Positions 35,856 to 43,586 of a stretch of DNA of 49,549 bases are shown here, piece by piece (the first letter of the stretch is position 1; every line of letters starts with the position of its first letter). The notes beneath the pieces are model-generated. The model saw nothing but the letters and a program-made list of their open reading frames with translations, was not told the DNA's origin and made no database searches. The translations under genes were made by a program, and so were the position numbers. The DNA comes from Candidatus Aquidulcis sp. (lineage in GTDB: Bacteria; Chloroflexota; Anaerolineae; UBA4142), in contig DYJA01000033.1 of NCBI GenBank assembly GCA_020723345.1, forward strand, positions 1 through 49,549. Direction: 5' to 3'.

Positions 35856-35877
35856 TCATCCCAAGTGATGTATAGTT

Positions 35878-36276
35878 GTGGCAAAGATGAACCGCTCACG
35901 AGATTGGCTCGCGCAGGCGTTGCGCGATCTGGAAAAAGCAAAAACCGATATCCAGTTCGAATACTGGGAATGGGCGTGCTTTACCACACAGCAGGCAGCC
36001 GAAAAAGCGGTCAAAGCACTGCACATGGCGCGCGGCGCGGACGCGTGGGGGCACGCGATTACGCCGATGCTGCGCGCGCTGAAAGATTTGAATGTTCCGC
36101 CGCGTTTGATCGAGCAAGCCCAACTCCTGGATACATTTTACATTCCAACGCGTTATCCCAACGGTTTTCCCGAAGGCAAGCCCGCGGATTATTTCAACGC
36201 GCCGAAAGCGCAAGAGGCGTTCGATGCCGCCAGTGCGATCATTCGATTCTGTCAAGATCATCTCGCTCGACCGTGA
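35878..36276 (+). CDS. HEPN domain protein (partner of the adjacent MNT)
   Basis: 132 residues, almost all HEPN domain: WLAQALRDLEKAKTDIQFEY, WACFTTQQAAEKAVKALHM, a candidate catalytic R-x6-H (RGADAWGH), and FYIPTRYPNGFPEGKPADYF. In HEPN/MNT toxin-antitoxin pairs the HEPN protein is the RNase toxin. It overlaps the MNT gene by 53 nt, the usual order for such pairs. The start is GTG 35878 or ATG 35887; neither has a clear ribosome binding site. The YIPTRYPNG tail is the same as in the fused protein at 28531. Confidence 0.85.
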   Translation: MAKMNRSRDWLAQALRDLEKAKTDIQFEYWEWACFTTQQAAEKAVKALHMARGADAWGHAITPMLRALKDLNVPPRLIEQAQLLDTFYIPTRYPNGFPEGKPADYFNAPKAQEAFDAASAIIRFCQDHLARP

Positions 36277-36586
36277 CGCATTGCTGGCGCGTTTGCGCGC
36301 GATTGCCGCGCGGATTCGGCAGGAGCAGCAGGAGGTCGAAGAGATTCGCGCGTTCGGTTCGCTCGCGCGCGGTGACGCGACGGGCATCAGCGACGCGGAC
36401 GTGTTGATCCTGTTGCGCGAGTCCTCCGAATCCGATCCCTTGCAGCGTATTCGCGCGTTTCTGCGGTACTTCGATCTGGAGCGCGGCGTCGATCTCTTGG
36501 TGTACACCCGCGCAGAGTTTGAACAACAACTCGCTTTGCAAAATCGATTCCTGCAAAACATTTGGCGAGAAAGTATTTCACTCTGA
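36224..36586 (+). CDS. MNT-type minimal nucleotidyltransferase (antitoxin-like)
   Basis: 120 residues. The nucleotidyltransferase motif is RAFGSLARGDATGISDADVL (G-S-x-x-RG then D-x-D), followed by RGVDLLVYTRAEFEQQL, which holds the third acidic residue. MNT proteins adenylylate the HEPN partner. The start ATG 36224 lies within the HEPN gene; a later start near codon 10 (VKII) cannot be excluded. Ends 4 nt before the glycosyltransferase gene, so it may be co-transcribed with it. Confidence 0.85.
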   Translation: MPPVRSFDSVKIISLDRDALLARLRAIAARIRQEQQEVEEIRAFGSLARGDATGISDADVLILLRESSESDPLQRIRAFLRYFDLERGVDLLVYTRAEFEQQLALQNRFLQNIWRESISL

Positions 36587-36590
36587 TTCT

Positions 36591-37820
36591 ATGCGCGTCC
36601 TCTTCCTCACCGGCGAATTTCCTCCCATGCAAGGCGGCGTCGGCGATTGCACGCACGAGATCGCGCGCGGACTCGCCGCGCGCGGCGCGGATGTGCGCGT
36701 ACTAACATCTACAAAGGCTGACACGCATCACGCATCACGCATCACGGTTCTGCCCATCGTCAAAAACTGGGATTGGGCAAATCTCCGCGTCATCGCGCGC
36801 GTCATCCGCGATTTCGCGCCGGACATCGCGCACATTCAGTACCAAACCGGCGCGTTTGCGATGCGCCCCGCGATTGATTTCGCGCCGCGTTGGCTCCATT
36901 TCCTCCCCTGTCTACGGGGGAGGGCTAGGGTGGGGGTCGTCACAACATTTCACGACTTGCGCGTGCCGTACCTTTTCCCCAAAGCCGGGCGCGTGCGCGA
37001 GTGGGTCACGCGCGAACTCGCGCGTTCATCCGACGCCGTCATCGCGACCAACGACGAAGATTACGCGCGCCTTTTGACTTGGAACTTGCGGCTAGCAACA
37101 TTGATCCCCATCGGCTCGAATATTCCAACAAACGAACCAGCCAACTATCAAACTGCGGCTTGGCGAAAACAACTTGGCGTTCGCGATGGCGAGATTTTGC
37201 TTTGCTACTTTGGTTTTCTCAACGAAAGCAAAGGCGGCGAAACGCTCATCCGCGCGCTCGCGCTCGTCCCAAACGCGAAACTGTTGATGATCGGCGGACA
37301 AGTCGGCGCGAGTGATCCAACCAACCTTGCGTATCTTTCCAAAGTCCAATCTCTAATCTCCAATCTCCAACTAACTGATCGCGTTCTTTGGACAGACTAT
37401 ACGCCACCGGAAATCGTCACCGCGAATTTCCGCGCGGCGGATCTGTGCGTCTTGCCGTACCGCGACGGCGCGTCGTATCGGCGCGGGACGCTGATGGCGG
37501 CGCTGGCGCACGGCTGCGCGCTTGTCACGACGATGCCGCGCGTAGGGGCGAAGCATTTGCCTCCTTCGACTGCGCTGCGCTCCGCTCAGGACGAGGCAAA
37601 TGCTTCGCCCTTACCGGCATTGCGCGACGGCGAAAACTGCTTGCTCGTTCCGCCGGACGACCCGCGCGCGCTCGCCGACGCGATTCAGCGCGCGGCGGCT
37701 TCGCCGGAACTGCGCGCAAAAATCGGCGCGGGCGCGCGCGAACTCGCGCAGCATTTTACCTGGGACAAGATCGCGCAGCAGCATTTGGAATTGTATCGGC
37801 GAATTGCGAATGGCGTATAG
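36591..37820 (+). CDS. Glycosyltransferase family 4 carrying several repeat-encoded insertions
   Basis: 409 residues. A GT-B fold transferase: MRVLFLTGEFPPMQGGVGD with the acceptor-side Gly loop, VVTTFHDLRVPYLFP, SDAVIATNDEDYARLL, CYFGFLNESKGGETLIRAL for the phosphate loop, FRAADLCVLPYRDGASYRRG with donor-binding residues, and LRDGENCLLVPPDDPRALAD. The frame is intact, but four segments are encoded by dispersed repeats: ADTHHASRIT, LPCLRGRARVG, QSLISNLQLT and the 24-residue block between TMPR and ALRDGEN. The last lies beside the donor site. The last codons and the stop lie in a GCGAATGGCGTAT tract. Whether the enzyme is active is untested. Confidence 0.85.
   Translation: MRVLFLTGEFPPMQGGVGDCTHEIARGLAARGADVRVLTSTKADTHHASRITVLPIVKNWDWANLRVIARVIRDFAPDIAHIQYQTGAFAMRPAIDFAPRWLHFLPCLRGRARVGVVTTFHDLRVPYLFPKAGRVREWVTRELARSSDAVIATNDEDYARLLTWNLRLATLIPIGSNIPTNEPANYQTAAWRKQLGVRDGEILLCYFGFLNESKGGETLIRALALVPNAKLLMIGGQVGASDPTNLAYLSKVQSLISNLQLTDRVLWTDYTPPEIVTANFRAADLCVLPYRDGASYRRGTLMAALAHGCALVTTMPRVGAKHLPPSTALRSAQDEANASPLPALRDGENCLLVPPDDPRALADAIQRAAASPELRAKIGAGARELAQHFTWDKIAQQHLELYRRIANGV
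36719..36748. repeat. CACGCATCACGCATCACG repeat inside the GT4 gene
   Basis: Three GCATCAC units in frame, encoding DTHHASRI. Same words as the repeats at 104-115, 837-848 and 46757-46798. Confidence 0.65.
36900..36940. repeat. CTCCCCTGTCTACGGGGGAG repeat inside the GT4 gene
   Basis: A stem of CTCCCC and GGGGAG followed by GGCTAGGGTGGGGGT, encoding LPCLRGRARVGV. Same class as 18518-18550. Confidence 0.7.
37347..37373. repeat. AATCTC-unit tract inside the GT4 gene
   Basis: CCAATCTCTAATCTCCAATC and following units encode QSLISNLQL. Same family as 2133-2172 and 3507-3541. Confidence 0.7.
37542..37614. repeat. Nested repeat inside the GT4 gene
   Basis: Outer palindrome GTAGGGGCGAAGCATTTGCC and GGCAAATGCTTCGCCCTTAC (family of 18320-18376) is split by an inner CTTCGACTGCGCTGCGCTCC...GCTCAGGAC (family of 34871-34901). 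The reading frame stays open through both. Confidence 0.85.
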
Positions 37821-37870
37821 CGAATCGCGAATGGCAAATCGCGTATGACGAATGGCGATTCACGCAAGAT
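37800..37870. repeat. GCGAATGGCGTATAGCG low-complexity tract
   Basis: Degenerate units GCGAATGGCG / GCGTATAGCG / GCGAATCGCG. The GT4 stop codon TAG (37818-37820) is within it. A relative lies at 45482-45549. Confidence 0.65.
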
Positions 37871-37885
37871 GCAAGACGCAATACG

Positions 37886-37919
37886 CATCCTTCGACTCCA
37901 CTTCGTTCCGCTCAGGACG
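37886..37919. repeat. CCTTCGACTCC...CTCAGGAC repeat
   Basis: CATCCTTCGACTCCACTTCG and TTCCGCTCAGGAC, the intergenic version of the repeat nested in the GT4 gene. Confidence 0.75.
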
Positions 37920-37948
37920 CACTACGCTTCGCGTTTCCCCAACCGCGT

Positions 37949-37978
37949 TTTACTTTTCCGCGCAAACGGGTGTATAAT
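37949..37978 (+). promoter_or_regulatory. Promoter for ftsK
   Basis: TTTACT (37949-37954), 18-nt spacer, consensus TATAAT (37973-37978). The start would be near 37985, so the mRNA has almost no leader before ATG 37993. Confidence 0.6.
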
Positions 37979-37992
37979 ACAAATGTTCCAAT

Positions 37993-40449
37993 ATGAGCAC
38001 CCGAAAACCTCGCGCCCGATCAACTTCAAAACAAGAACCCAAACCCAGCAAACCGCTCCTGCGACTCGATCCCGATCGCTGGGAAGAAATCGCCGCGATT
38101 GGAATTTTGATTCTCGCCGCGCTCACCGCGCTCGGCGCATTCGATCTGAGCGGCGGAGTTTTCCTGAAGGTCTGGACGCAAATGCTCCAGGCATTGTTCG
38201 GCTGGGGCGTTTATTTCGCGCCGCTGCTTTTGCTCGGCTTGGGCATCTGGCTGATTCTCGACGCGCTCGACAAAACCTGGAACCTGGGTTGGGAGCGTCC
38301 CATCGGCATCGGTTTGCTGTACCTCGTCGGGCTGATGATTTTGCACTGGCTCTCCGCGCCGACTGATCCGACGCGTCAACCCGGACCCTTTCAAGGCGGC
38401 GGCGTGATCGGCTGGATGATCTTGTCCGCGCTCGTCGGCGCGTTCGGCGCGATTGGCGCGGCGCTCGCGCTGCTTGCCGCGTTCGGCGTCACGCTGATTT
38501 TGCTGTTCAACATTTCGCTGCCGGAAATCGCGCGCCGCGTCTTTTATCTCGCGCGCATCCTCAAGAATTTGCCGCAAGAACTCGCGCGATTCCGCGCCAA
38601 GCCCACTGCGACTACCGCGCCGCCACCTGCCCCGCCGCGTCTCGATTATCCCCAAGTGCCAACCACGCGCGCACCAGCCGCGCGACCGGCGCGCGAACCG
38701 GTCGCGCCGCGTCCCGCGCCGCCGATGCCAACTCCGGGCACACCGACAGCAAAAAGCGAAATGCCGCGCGGCGCGCTGCCCGCGCACATCATCGGCGGTG
38801 ATCCGCTCGCGGCGACACCGGCGATTCCGCGCGAATGGAGTTTGCCCGACATCACGCAAATTCTGGAAGAGAGTACCGAGAACGAAATCAATCAGCAGGA
38901 AATCCGCGAGCGCGTCCACAAAATCGAAGAGACGCTCGCGCATTTCGGCGTGCCCGCCAAAGTGCTCGAAGTGAATCAGGGTCCGACGATCACCCAGTTC
39001 GGCGTTGAACCTGGGTTTGTCGAGCAAAAAGGCGTGGACGGCAAAGTGCATCGCGTCAAGGTCAAAGTGAGCCGCATCAGCGCGCTGCAACACGATCTCG
39101 AGCTCGCGCTTGCCGCCGCGCCGATTCGCATCGAAGCGCCGGTGCCGGGCAAAAGCATCGTCGGGATCGAAGTGCCGAATTCGCAGATCGCGACCGTCAG
39201 TTTGCGCGGCGTGATGGAATCCGATTCGTTCAAGGCGATCAAATCGAAACTCAAGATCGCGCTGGGGCAGGATGTCGCCGGTCAGCCGATTTGCGCGAAT
39301 CTCGATTCGATGCCGCACTTGCTGATCGCGGGCGCGACCGGTTCCGGCAAGTCGGTGTGCGTGAATGCGATCATCGGCTGTCTGCTTTGCACGACGACGC
39401 CGGACGAAATCAAATTCGTGATGGTGGACCCCAAGCGCGTCGAGTTGGTGAATTTCAACGGGATTCCGCATTTGCGCGAGCCGGTCGTCGTCGAAATGGA
39501 CCAAGCGGTTGCCGCGCTGCAAGCCGCGGTCGCGGAAATGGATCGGCGCTTTCAGTTGTTCGCGAAACGCGGCGCGCGCAACATCGACATCTACAACCAC
39601 ATGGTCGAAGGAAAACCGGACGCGGAGCGACTGCCGTACCTCATCGTCATCGTGGACGAACTTGCGGATTTGATGATGATTTCGCCGGAAGAAGTTGAAA
39701 AGGCGATCACGCGCCTCGCGCAAATGGCGCGCGCGACCGGCATTCATTTGATTCTCGCGACGCAGCGCCCCTCGGTGGACGTGGTGACCGGGCTGATCAA
39801 GGCGAATTTTCCATCGCGCCTTTCGTTCGCGGTGACGAGTCAGATCGATTCGCGCGTCGTGCTCGATACGCCGGGCGCGGAGAAATTGCTGGGACGCGGC
39901 GATATGTTGTACATGGCAAGCGATTCGTCGAAACTTGTGCGCTTGCAGGGTTGCTTCGTTTCGGATCGCGAACTGGACAAGTTGGTCAAGTACTGGATCG
40001 ACCTCGCGCCACCGCAGCCGGAAAAGAAAATCGTTGAGCCGGAAGTTGACGAAGACGAGTACTTGCAGCCGCCGTTGTGGAATGGCGTGGTCGCAAAAAA
40101 ATCCGAAACGGGCGAAGACGATTTGCTGCCGCAAGCCATCGCGATCGTGCGGCAGAGCAGCCGCGCGTCGGTCTCGTTGTTGCAGCGCAAACTCCGCATC
40201 GGTTATTCGCGCGCGGCGCGCTTGATCGAATTGTTGGAAGAAAAAGGAATCGTCGGACCCGACGAAGGACCGACGAAAGGGCGCGCGGTGTTGGCGACCA
40301 TCGACAACAGAACCCAGATCACAGATCACAGACCGCGCCGCACAGACAAATCGGTCGCGCGCGCGCGTACACCGCAACGCAAGTTTGAAGAGAAAGACGA
40401 TTTTGAAGATTGGACGGAAGAGGACTGGGAGGATTTAGGGAAGGGGTGA
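37993..40449 (+). CDS. ftsK: DNA translocase FtsK/SpoIIIE
   Basis: 818 residues. A membrane-anchored DNA pump acting at the division septum. Four membrane segments lie in about residues 33-175 (IAAIGILILAALTALGAF, ALFGWGVYFAPLLLLGLGIW, a third and a fourth). A Pro/Ala/Arg linker covers about 200-270. The motor has Walker A AGATGSGKSVCVNAI near residue 446 and Walker B IVIVDELADLMM near residue 550. A gamma winged-helix follows (LLQRKLRIGYSRAARLIELL, GPDEGPTKGRAV). The tail contains NRTQITDHRPRRTD, from an ATCACAGATCACAG repeat, before an acidic end. Start ATG 37993 lacks a strong ribosome binding site, consistent with near-leaderless mRNA. Confidence 0.94.
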   Translation: MSTRKPRARSTSKQEPKPSKPLLRLDPDRWEEIAAIGILILAALTALGAFDLSGGVFLKVWTQMLQALFGWGVYFAPLLLLGLGIWLILDALDKTWNLGWERPIGIGLLYLVGLMILHWLSAPTDPTRQPGPFQGGGVIGWMILSALVGAFGAIGAALALLAAFGVTLILLFNISLPEIARRVFYLARILKNLPQELARFRAKPTATTAPPPAPPRLDYPQVPTTRAPAARPAREPVAPRPAPPMPTPGTPTAKSEMPRGALPAHIIGGDPLAATPAIPREWSLPDITQILEESTENEINQQEIRERVHKIEETLAHFGVPAKVLEVNQGPTITQFGVEPGFVEQKGVDGKVHRVKVKVSRISALQHDLELALAAAPIRIEAPVPGKSIVGIEVPNSQIATVSLRGVMESDSFKAIKSKLKIALGQDVAGQPICANLDSMPHLLIAGATGSGKSVCVNAIIGCLLCTTTPDEIKFVMVDPKRVELVNFNGIPHLREPVVVEMDQAVAALQAAVAEMDRRFQLFAKRGARNIDIYNHMVEGKPDAERLPYLIVIVDELADLMMISPEEVEKAITRLAQMARATGIHLILATQRPSVDVVTGLIKANFPSRLSFAVTSQIDSRVVLDTPGAEKLLGRGDMLYMASDSSKLVRLQGCFVSDRELDKLVKYWIDLAPPQPEKKIVEPEVDEDEYLQPPLWNGVVAKKSETGEDDLLPQAIAIVRQSSRASVSLLQRKLRIGYSRAARLIELLEEKGIVGPDEGPTKGRAVLATIDNRTQITDHRPRRTDKSVARARTPQRKFEEKDDFEDWTEEDWEDLGKG
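40307..40345. repeat. CAGATCACAGATCACAGACC repeat inside the ftsK tail
   Basis: Short tandem ATCACAG units in frame, just after the conserved gamma domain. They extend the variable C-terminus and leave conserved parts untouched. Confidence 0.5.
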
Positions 40450-40451
40450 TT

Positions 40452-40466
40452 TTACAAATTTGTCCT
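40452..40466. repeat. Half copy of the GTAGGACAAATTT repeat
   Basis: ACAAATTTGTCCT-type sequence right after ftsK. The -35 box TTGTCC of the next promoter lies within it. Confidence 0.5.
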
Positions 40467-40488
40467 CCATCGAATTTTGTGCTATAGT
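40460..40488 (+). promoter_or_regulatory. Promoter for the first tandem TolB-like gene
   Basis: TTGTCC (40460-40465), 17-nt spacer, TATAGT (40483-40488). The -35 box is supplied by the half repeat. The leader is about 135 nt; I see no riboswitch in it. Confidence 0.55.
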
Positions 40489-40629
40489 CAGGATGGACGC
40501 TGGCAGTAGCGTCGGCTATCATATCGTTCAACCGCAGGGCTGCGGACTCGCCGGTGCTCGGCATCGATCGGTTGCCGCCATGGTTCTGCGGTTACACTTG
40601 TCGTTGAGATTCGTTGAAAGGAGAATTTC

Positions 40630-41784
40630 GTGAAGGAAAAAAGTTTGATCCTACTCGCGCTGACTGCGCTTGTCATTCTCGCGATGGGGTGCAGCGCGCC
40701 GCCTACGCCCACGCGTGTTCCCACGCCGACGATTACGCTGCCGCCGCCACCGCCGACTGCTACCCGAGTTCCGCCTTCGCCGACTGTGCCGCCGACCTTG
40801 ACGCCGGTACCGGCTTCGCCGACGCCCGCCGCGCCGAGCGCGACGCCGACACGCACGCGCGCCGCGGTCGTCGCGACGGCGGTGGCGAAACCGACGATCG
40901 CGCCAACTGCTCCCCGACCTGCGAATCCGAAAGGAAGCATCGCGTACCATGTGAAAGAGGGCGGTGTGGATCGGATGTCCATCGTCGATGTCACAACGGG
41001 TGACGTGCGTCCGTTCGTTACCGTCGGACCCGTGATGGATCTGACGTTGGATGGTCACGGCACCAACGCGCACGCCGGCGAGTGGTCGACTGCGAGTTCC
41101 GCGTTTGCGTACATCTTCGCGGGCGCGCCGGGCGCGGCGAATATTTTGAAAATTCGCGACGGCGATAAAGAGGTCTCGCTCTACTCTTCCGATACCGGCG
41201 GCGGTTTGTCCAGCCCGACTTGGTCGTCGGACGGCAAGCGGATCGCGTTCATCAAGATGAGCGCGAACAAAGAAAATCCGACCTGGTCGTTCATCGTCAT
41301 CAACAGCGACGGCACGAAGTGCGGCGATCAATTTGAATGTTACAACAATATTAGTCAGGGAGAACAGTATCGCGGCGGTATCTCATGGGGCAAGGAAAAC
41401 TTTTTGACGATCAGTTACAATACCGCCGGCGCGCCGGATGTCTTCACGATTTACGCGAATGGACAAGGCGCGCGTAACGTAACCAACAATCCCGCCGACG
41501 ACATCGCGCCGGTCTTTAGTCCCGACGGCAAATCCATCGCATTCACGTCGAATCGCGATGGCGGACAATGGCGCATCTACGTGATGAATGCGGATGGTAC
41601 CAACGTTCGCCGACTGACGGCGGGCCCCCTGGATGTGACGCCGACGTGGTCGCCGGATGGAAACTGGATCGCGTTTGCGTCGACGCGCAGTGGTCAATTC
41701 GATATTTGGATGGTGGACACCCACGGCGGTAATCTCACGCAGATCACCAAGACCGGCGGCACGCATCCCACGTGGACGCGATAA
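40630..41784 (+). CDS. TolB-like beta-propeller lipoprotein (tandem copy 1)
   Basis: 384 residues, start GTG 40630 with GAAAGGAGAATTTC upstream. Signal peptide SLILLALTALVILAMGC gives a lipid-modified Cys. A Pro/Thr linker covers about residues 20-98. The propeller starts at KGSIAYHVKEGGVDRMSI; clear PD40 blades are PTWSSDGKRIAFIK, PVFSPDGKSIAFTSNRDGG with IYVMNADGTNVRRL, and PTWSPDGNWIAFASTRSG with IWMVDTHGGNLTQI. It probably sits on the outer face of the membrane and binds a partner or ligand. Clearly paralogous to the next gene. Confidence 0.9.
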   Translation: MKEKSLILLALTALVILAMGCSAPPTPTRVPTPTITLPPPPPTATRVPPSPTVPPTLTPVPASPTPAAPSATPTRTRAAVVATAVAKPTIAPTAPRPANPKGSIAYHVKEGGVDRMSIVDVTTGDVRPFVTVGPVMDLTLDGHGTNAHAGEWSTASSAFAYIFAGAPGAANILKIRDGDKEVSLYSSDTGGGLSSPTWSSDGKRIAFIKMSANKENPTWSFIVINSDGTKCGDQFECYNNISQGEQYRGGISWGKENFLTISYNTAGAPDVFTIYANGQGARNVTNNPADDIAPVFSPDGKSIAFTSNRDGGQWRIYVMNADGTNVRRLTAGPLDVTPTWSPDGNWIAFASTRSGQFDIWMVDTHGGNLTQITKTGGTHPTWTR

Positions 41785-41799
41785 ACGATCTGCAAATCG

Positions 41800-41834
41800 A
41801 ATGGCGCAGGAGTTTCTTCTGCGCCATTTTGATT
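41800..41834 (+). terminator. Intrinsic terminator after tandem copy 1
   Basis: AATGGCGCAG pairs with CTGCGCCATT over a 9-nt loop, followed by TTGATTG. It lies 16 nt after the stop codon. Confidence 0.7.
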
Positions 41835-41844
41835 GTGCCTTTGT

Positions 41845-41924
41845 TGTCATTTCGAGACGCGTTTTTCGCGTCGAGAAATCTCGTCATCGTGACACCAAGA
41901 TTTCTCGCTGCGCTCGAAATGACA
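41845..41924. repeat. TGTCATTTCGAG dispersed repeat
   Basis: Ends TGTCATTTCGAG and CTCGAAATGACA with internal GAGAAATCTC / AGATTTCTCG, and an extra GACGCGTTTTTCGCGTC hairpin. Same family as 33033-33111. Confidence 0.8.
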
Positions 41925-41945
41925 CTTGTGTAATTGCGCGCGAAT

Positions 41946-41974
41946 TTTACGCATTTTGATTTTTGTGCTATAAA
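41946..41974 (+). promoter_or_regulatory. Promoter for the second tandem TolB-like gene
   Basis: TTTACG (41946-41951), 17-nt spacer, TATAAA (41969-41974). Leader of about 15 nt to GTG 41995. Confidence 0.5.
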
Positions 41975-41994
41975 AACAGCGAAGGAGTCTGCCT

Positions 41995-43548
41995 GTGAAA
42001 AAATATTTTGTTCTCGGCGCGCTGCTCGCGCTCGCGATGAGCACAACCGCGTGCGGCGCATCGCCCACCCCGACGCCCATTCCAATACCGACCGCGCTGC
42101 CGACCGCCACCGCAACCGTCCCGCCGACGCCGACTCAACTTCCTTCGCCCACGGCGATTCCATCCCTCTCGCTCGATCTGTTGAAGAACGCGGAATACGT
42201 CGTCGAAGGTCCGGCGAGCGGCAAAGCCAAACTCGTCAACGGGACGTATCAAGAAAAAATTCCCAACTCGTCCGCTCAGATGACGATTCGCTTTAGCGAT
42301 ATGCTTTCCGTCGGCGACTTGAATGGCGACGGCGTCGCCGACGCGGCGGTGATTGTGACTGCCAATACCGGCGGAAGCGGCACGTTCTACTATTTGTACG
42401 GCGTCCTCAACGATCACGGCGCGCCCAAGCCCTCCGCGCCGGAATCGTTGGGCGATCGCATCAAACTGAAATCGTTGACGATTCAGAACGGCGAAATCAG
42501 CGCGAACTTTTTGACGCAGGGTCCCAAAGATGCGATGGCGAACCCGACGCTCGACGCGACGCGCAAGTACCGTTGGCAAGACGGCAAACTCGTTTCGACG
42601 ACGCCCGTTACGCCGACGTTGACGCGCGCGCCGACGAAGCCCGTGGTCGTCGCGACTCCCAAGCCCGTGCTGACCGCGACGCCCGTCGTCTTTCCCAAGT
42701 CCAAAGGGAGCATCGCGTACCACTGGAACGACAAAGGGATCGACCGCGTTTCGATCTACACGCTCAATACTGGGATGACGACGCCGCTCGTCGTCGCAGG
42801 CCCAAGTTGGGATATCGCCAACAAGACCTACGCGCGCATCGGCGATTGGTCGCCGGACAATAGTAAGTTCGCGTTCATCTTTGCCGGTACGCGCGACGCG
42901 GTCAACATTCTCAAGATCATCAATGTCCAAACGGGTGATGTGAGGGATCTCTATCCCGGCGAAAACACCGGCGGACTTTCCAGCCCTTCGTGGTCGCCGG
43001 ATGGTACGCGCATCGCGCTGACGAGTTTTCTGTCGGACGGCAAAACGCGTGTACTCGTCATCCTCAACGCCGATGGTAGTCGCTGCACGACTGACAGTCT
43101 TTATTGTTTGTACAAGCGCGTCGGTGACGAACAGTACCGCCACGTTGCGTGGTCGAAGCAAGACCTGCTCGCCGTCGCGTTCAACACGACCGCGTTCAAC
43201 GACATTTACACGATGAAAATCGACGGCAGCGACGTTCGCAATCTCACGAAGAGTCCGGCGGACAACACCGCGCCCGCGTGGAGTCCCGACGGCAAACTGC
43301 TCGCGTTTACCTCGAATCGCGACGGCAAGCCGCAGATCTATTTGATGAATCCCGACGGCACCGGTTTGCGTCGCCTCAGCAACGGCGTCTACGCCGACTT
43401 TTCGCCAACTTGGTCGCCCGATGGAAATTGGATCGCGTTCGCCTCGACGCGCGAAAATCAAACCGACGTCTACATGATGGACCGCAACGGCAACAACGTG
43501 ACGCGTTTGACCAAAACGACCGGCGACCGTCCGGTTTGGACCAAGTAA
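41995..43548 (+). CDS. TolB-like beta-propeller lipoprotein with extra N-terminal domain (tandem copy 2)
   Basis: 517 residues, start GTG 41995 with GAAGGAG upstream. Signal peptide KKYFVLGALLALAMSTTAC gives a lipid-modified Cys20. After a short Pro/Thr linker there is a domain absent from copy 1 (about residues 58-200) with SVGDLNGDGVADAAVIVTAN, a D-x-N-x-D-G-x-x-D calcium-type loop, and a strand-rich fold. A second Pro/Thr linker (TPTLTRAPTKPVVVATPKPV) leads to a propeller that aligns with copy 1 throughout: KGSIAYHWNDKGIDRVSI, APAWSPDGKLLAFTSNRDGK, and SPTWSPDGNWIAFASTRENQ. The two genes arose by duplication followed by gain or loss of the N-terminal domain. Confidence 0.9.
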   Translation: MKKYFVLGALLALAMSTTACGASPTPTPIPIPTALPTATATVPPTPTQLPSPTAIPSLSLDLLKNAEYVVEGPASGKAKLVNGTYQEKIPNSSAQMTIRFSDMLSVGDLNGDGVADAAVIVTANTGGSGTFYYLYGVLNDHGAPKPSAPESLGDRIKLKSLTIQNGEISANFLTQGPKDAMANPTLDATRKYRWQDGKLVSTTPVTPTLTRAPTKPVVVATPKPVLTATPVVFPKSKGSIAYHWNDKGIDRVSIYTLNTGMTTPLVVAGPSWDIANKTYARIGDWSPDNSKFAFIFAGTRDAVNILKIINVQTGDVRDLYPGENTGGLSSPSWSPDGTRIALTSFLSDGKTRVLVILNADGSRCTTDSLYCLYKRVGDEQYRHVAWSKQDLLAVAFNTTAFNDIYTMKIDGSDVRNLTKSPADNTAPAWSPDGKLLAFTSNRDGKPQIYLMNPDGTGLRRLSNGVYADFSPTWSPDGNWIAFASTRENQTDVYMMDRNGNNVTRLTKTTGDRPVWTK

Positions 43549-43549
43549 A

Positions 43550-43586
43550 AAACATCGGGGCGTTCAATCGAACGCCCCGATGTTTT
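43550..43586. terminator. Bidirectional terminator between convergent genes
   Basis: 16-bp stem AAACATCGGGGCGTTC / GAACGCCCCGATGTTT with an AATC loop. T-runs follow on both strands, longer on the minus strand. Its core GGGGCGTTC palindrome is the family also found inside tatD. Confidence 0.85.

Noticed and set aside
36591-37820. GT4 gene as a pseudogene because of repeats inside
   Set aside because: The frame is unbroken from start to stop and donor-site and phosphate-loop motifs are all present, so it is called as an intact gene with insertions.
38026-40377. 783-codon minus-strand open frame opposite ftsK
   Set aside because: A product of codon bias; the plus-strand FtsK has all motor motifs.
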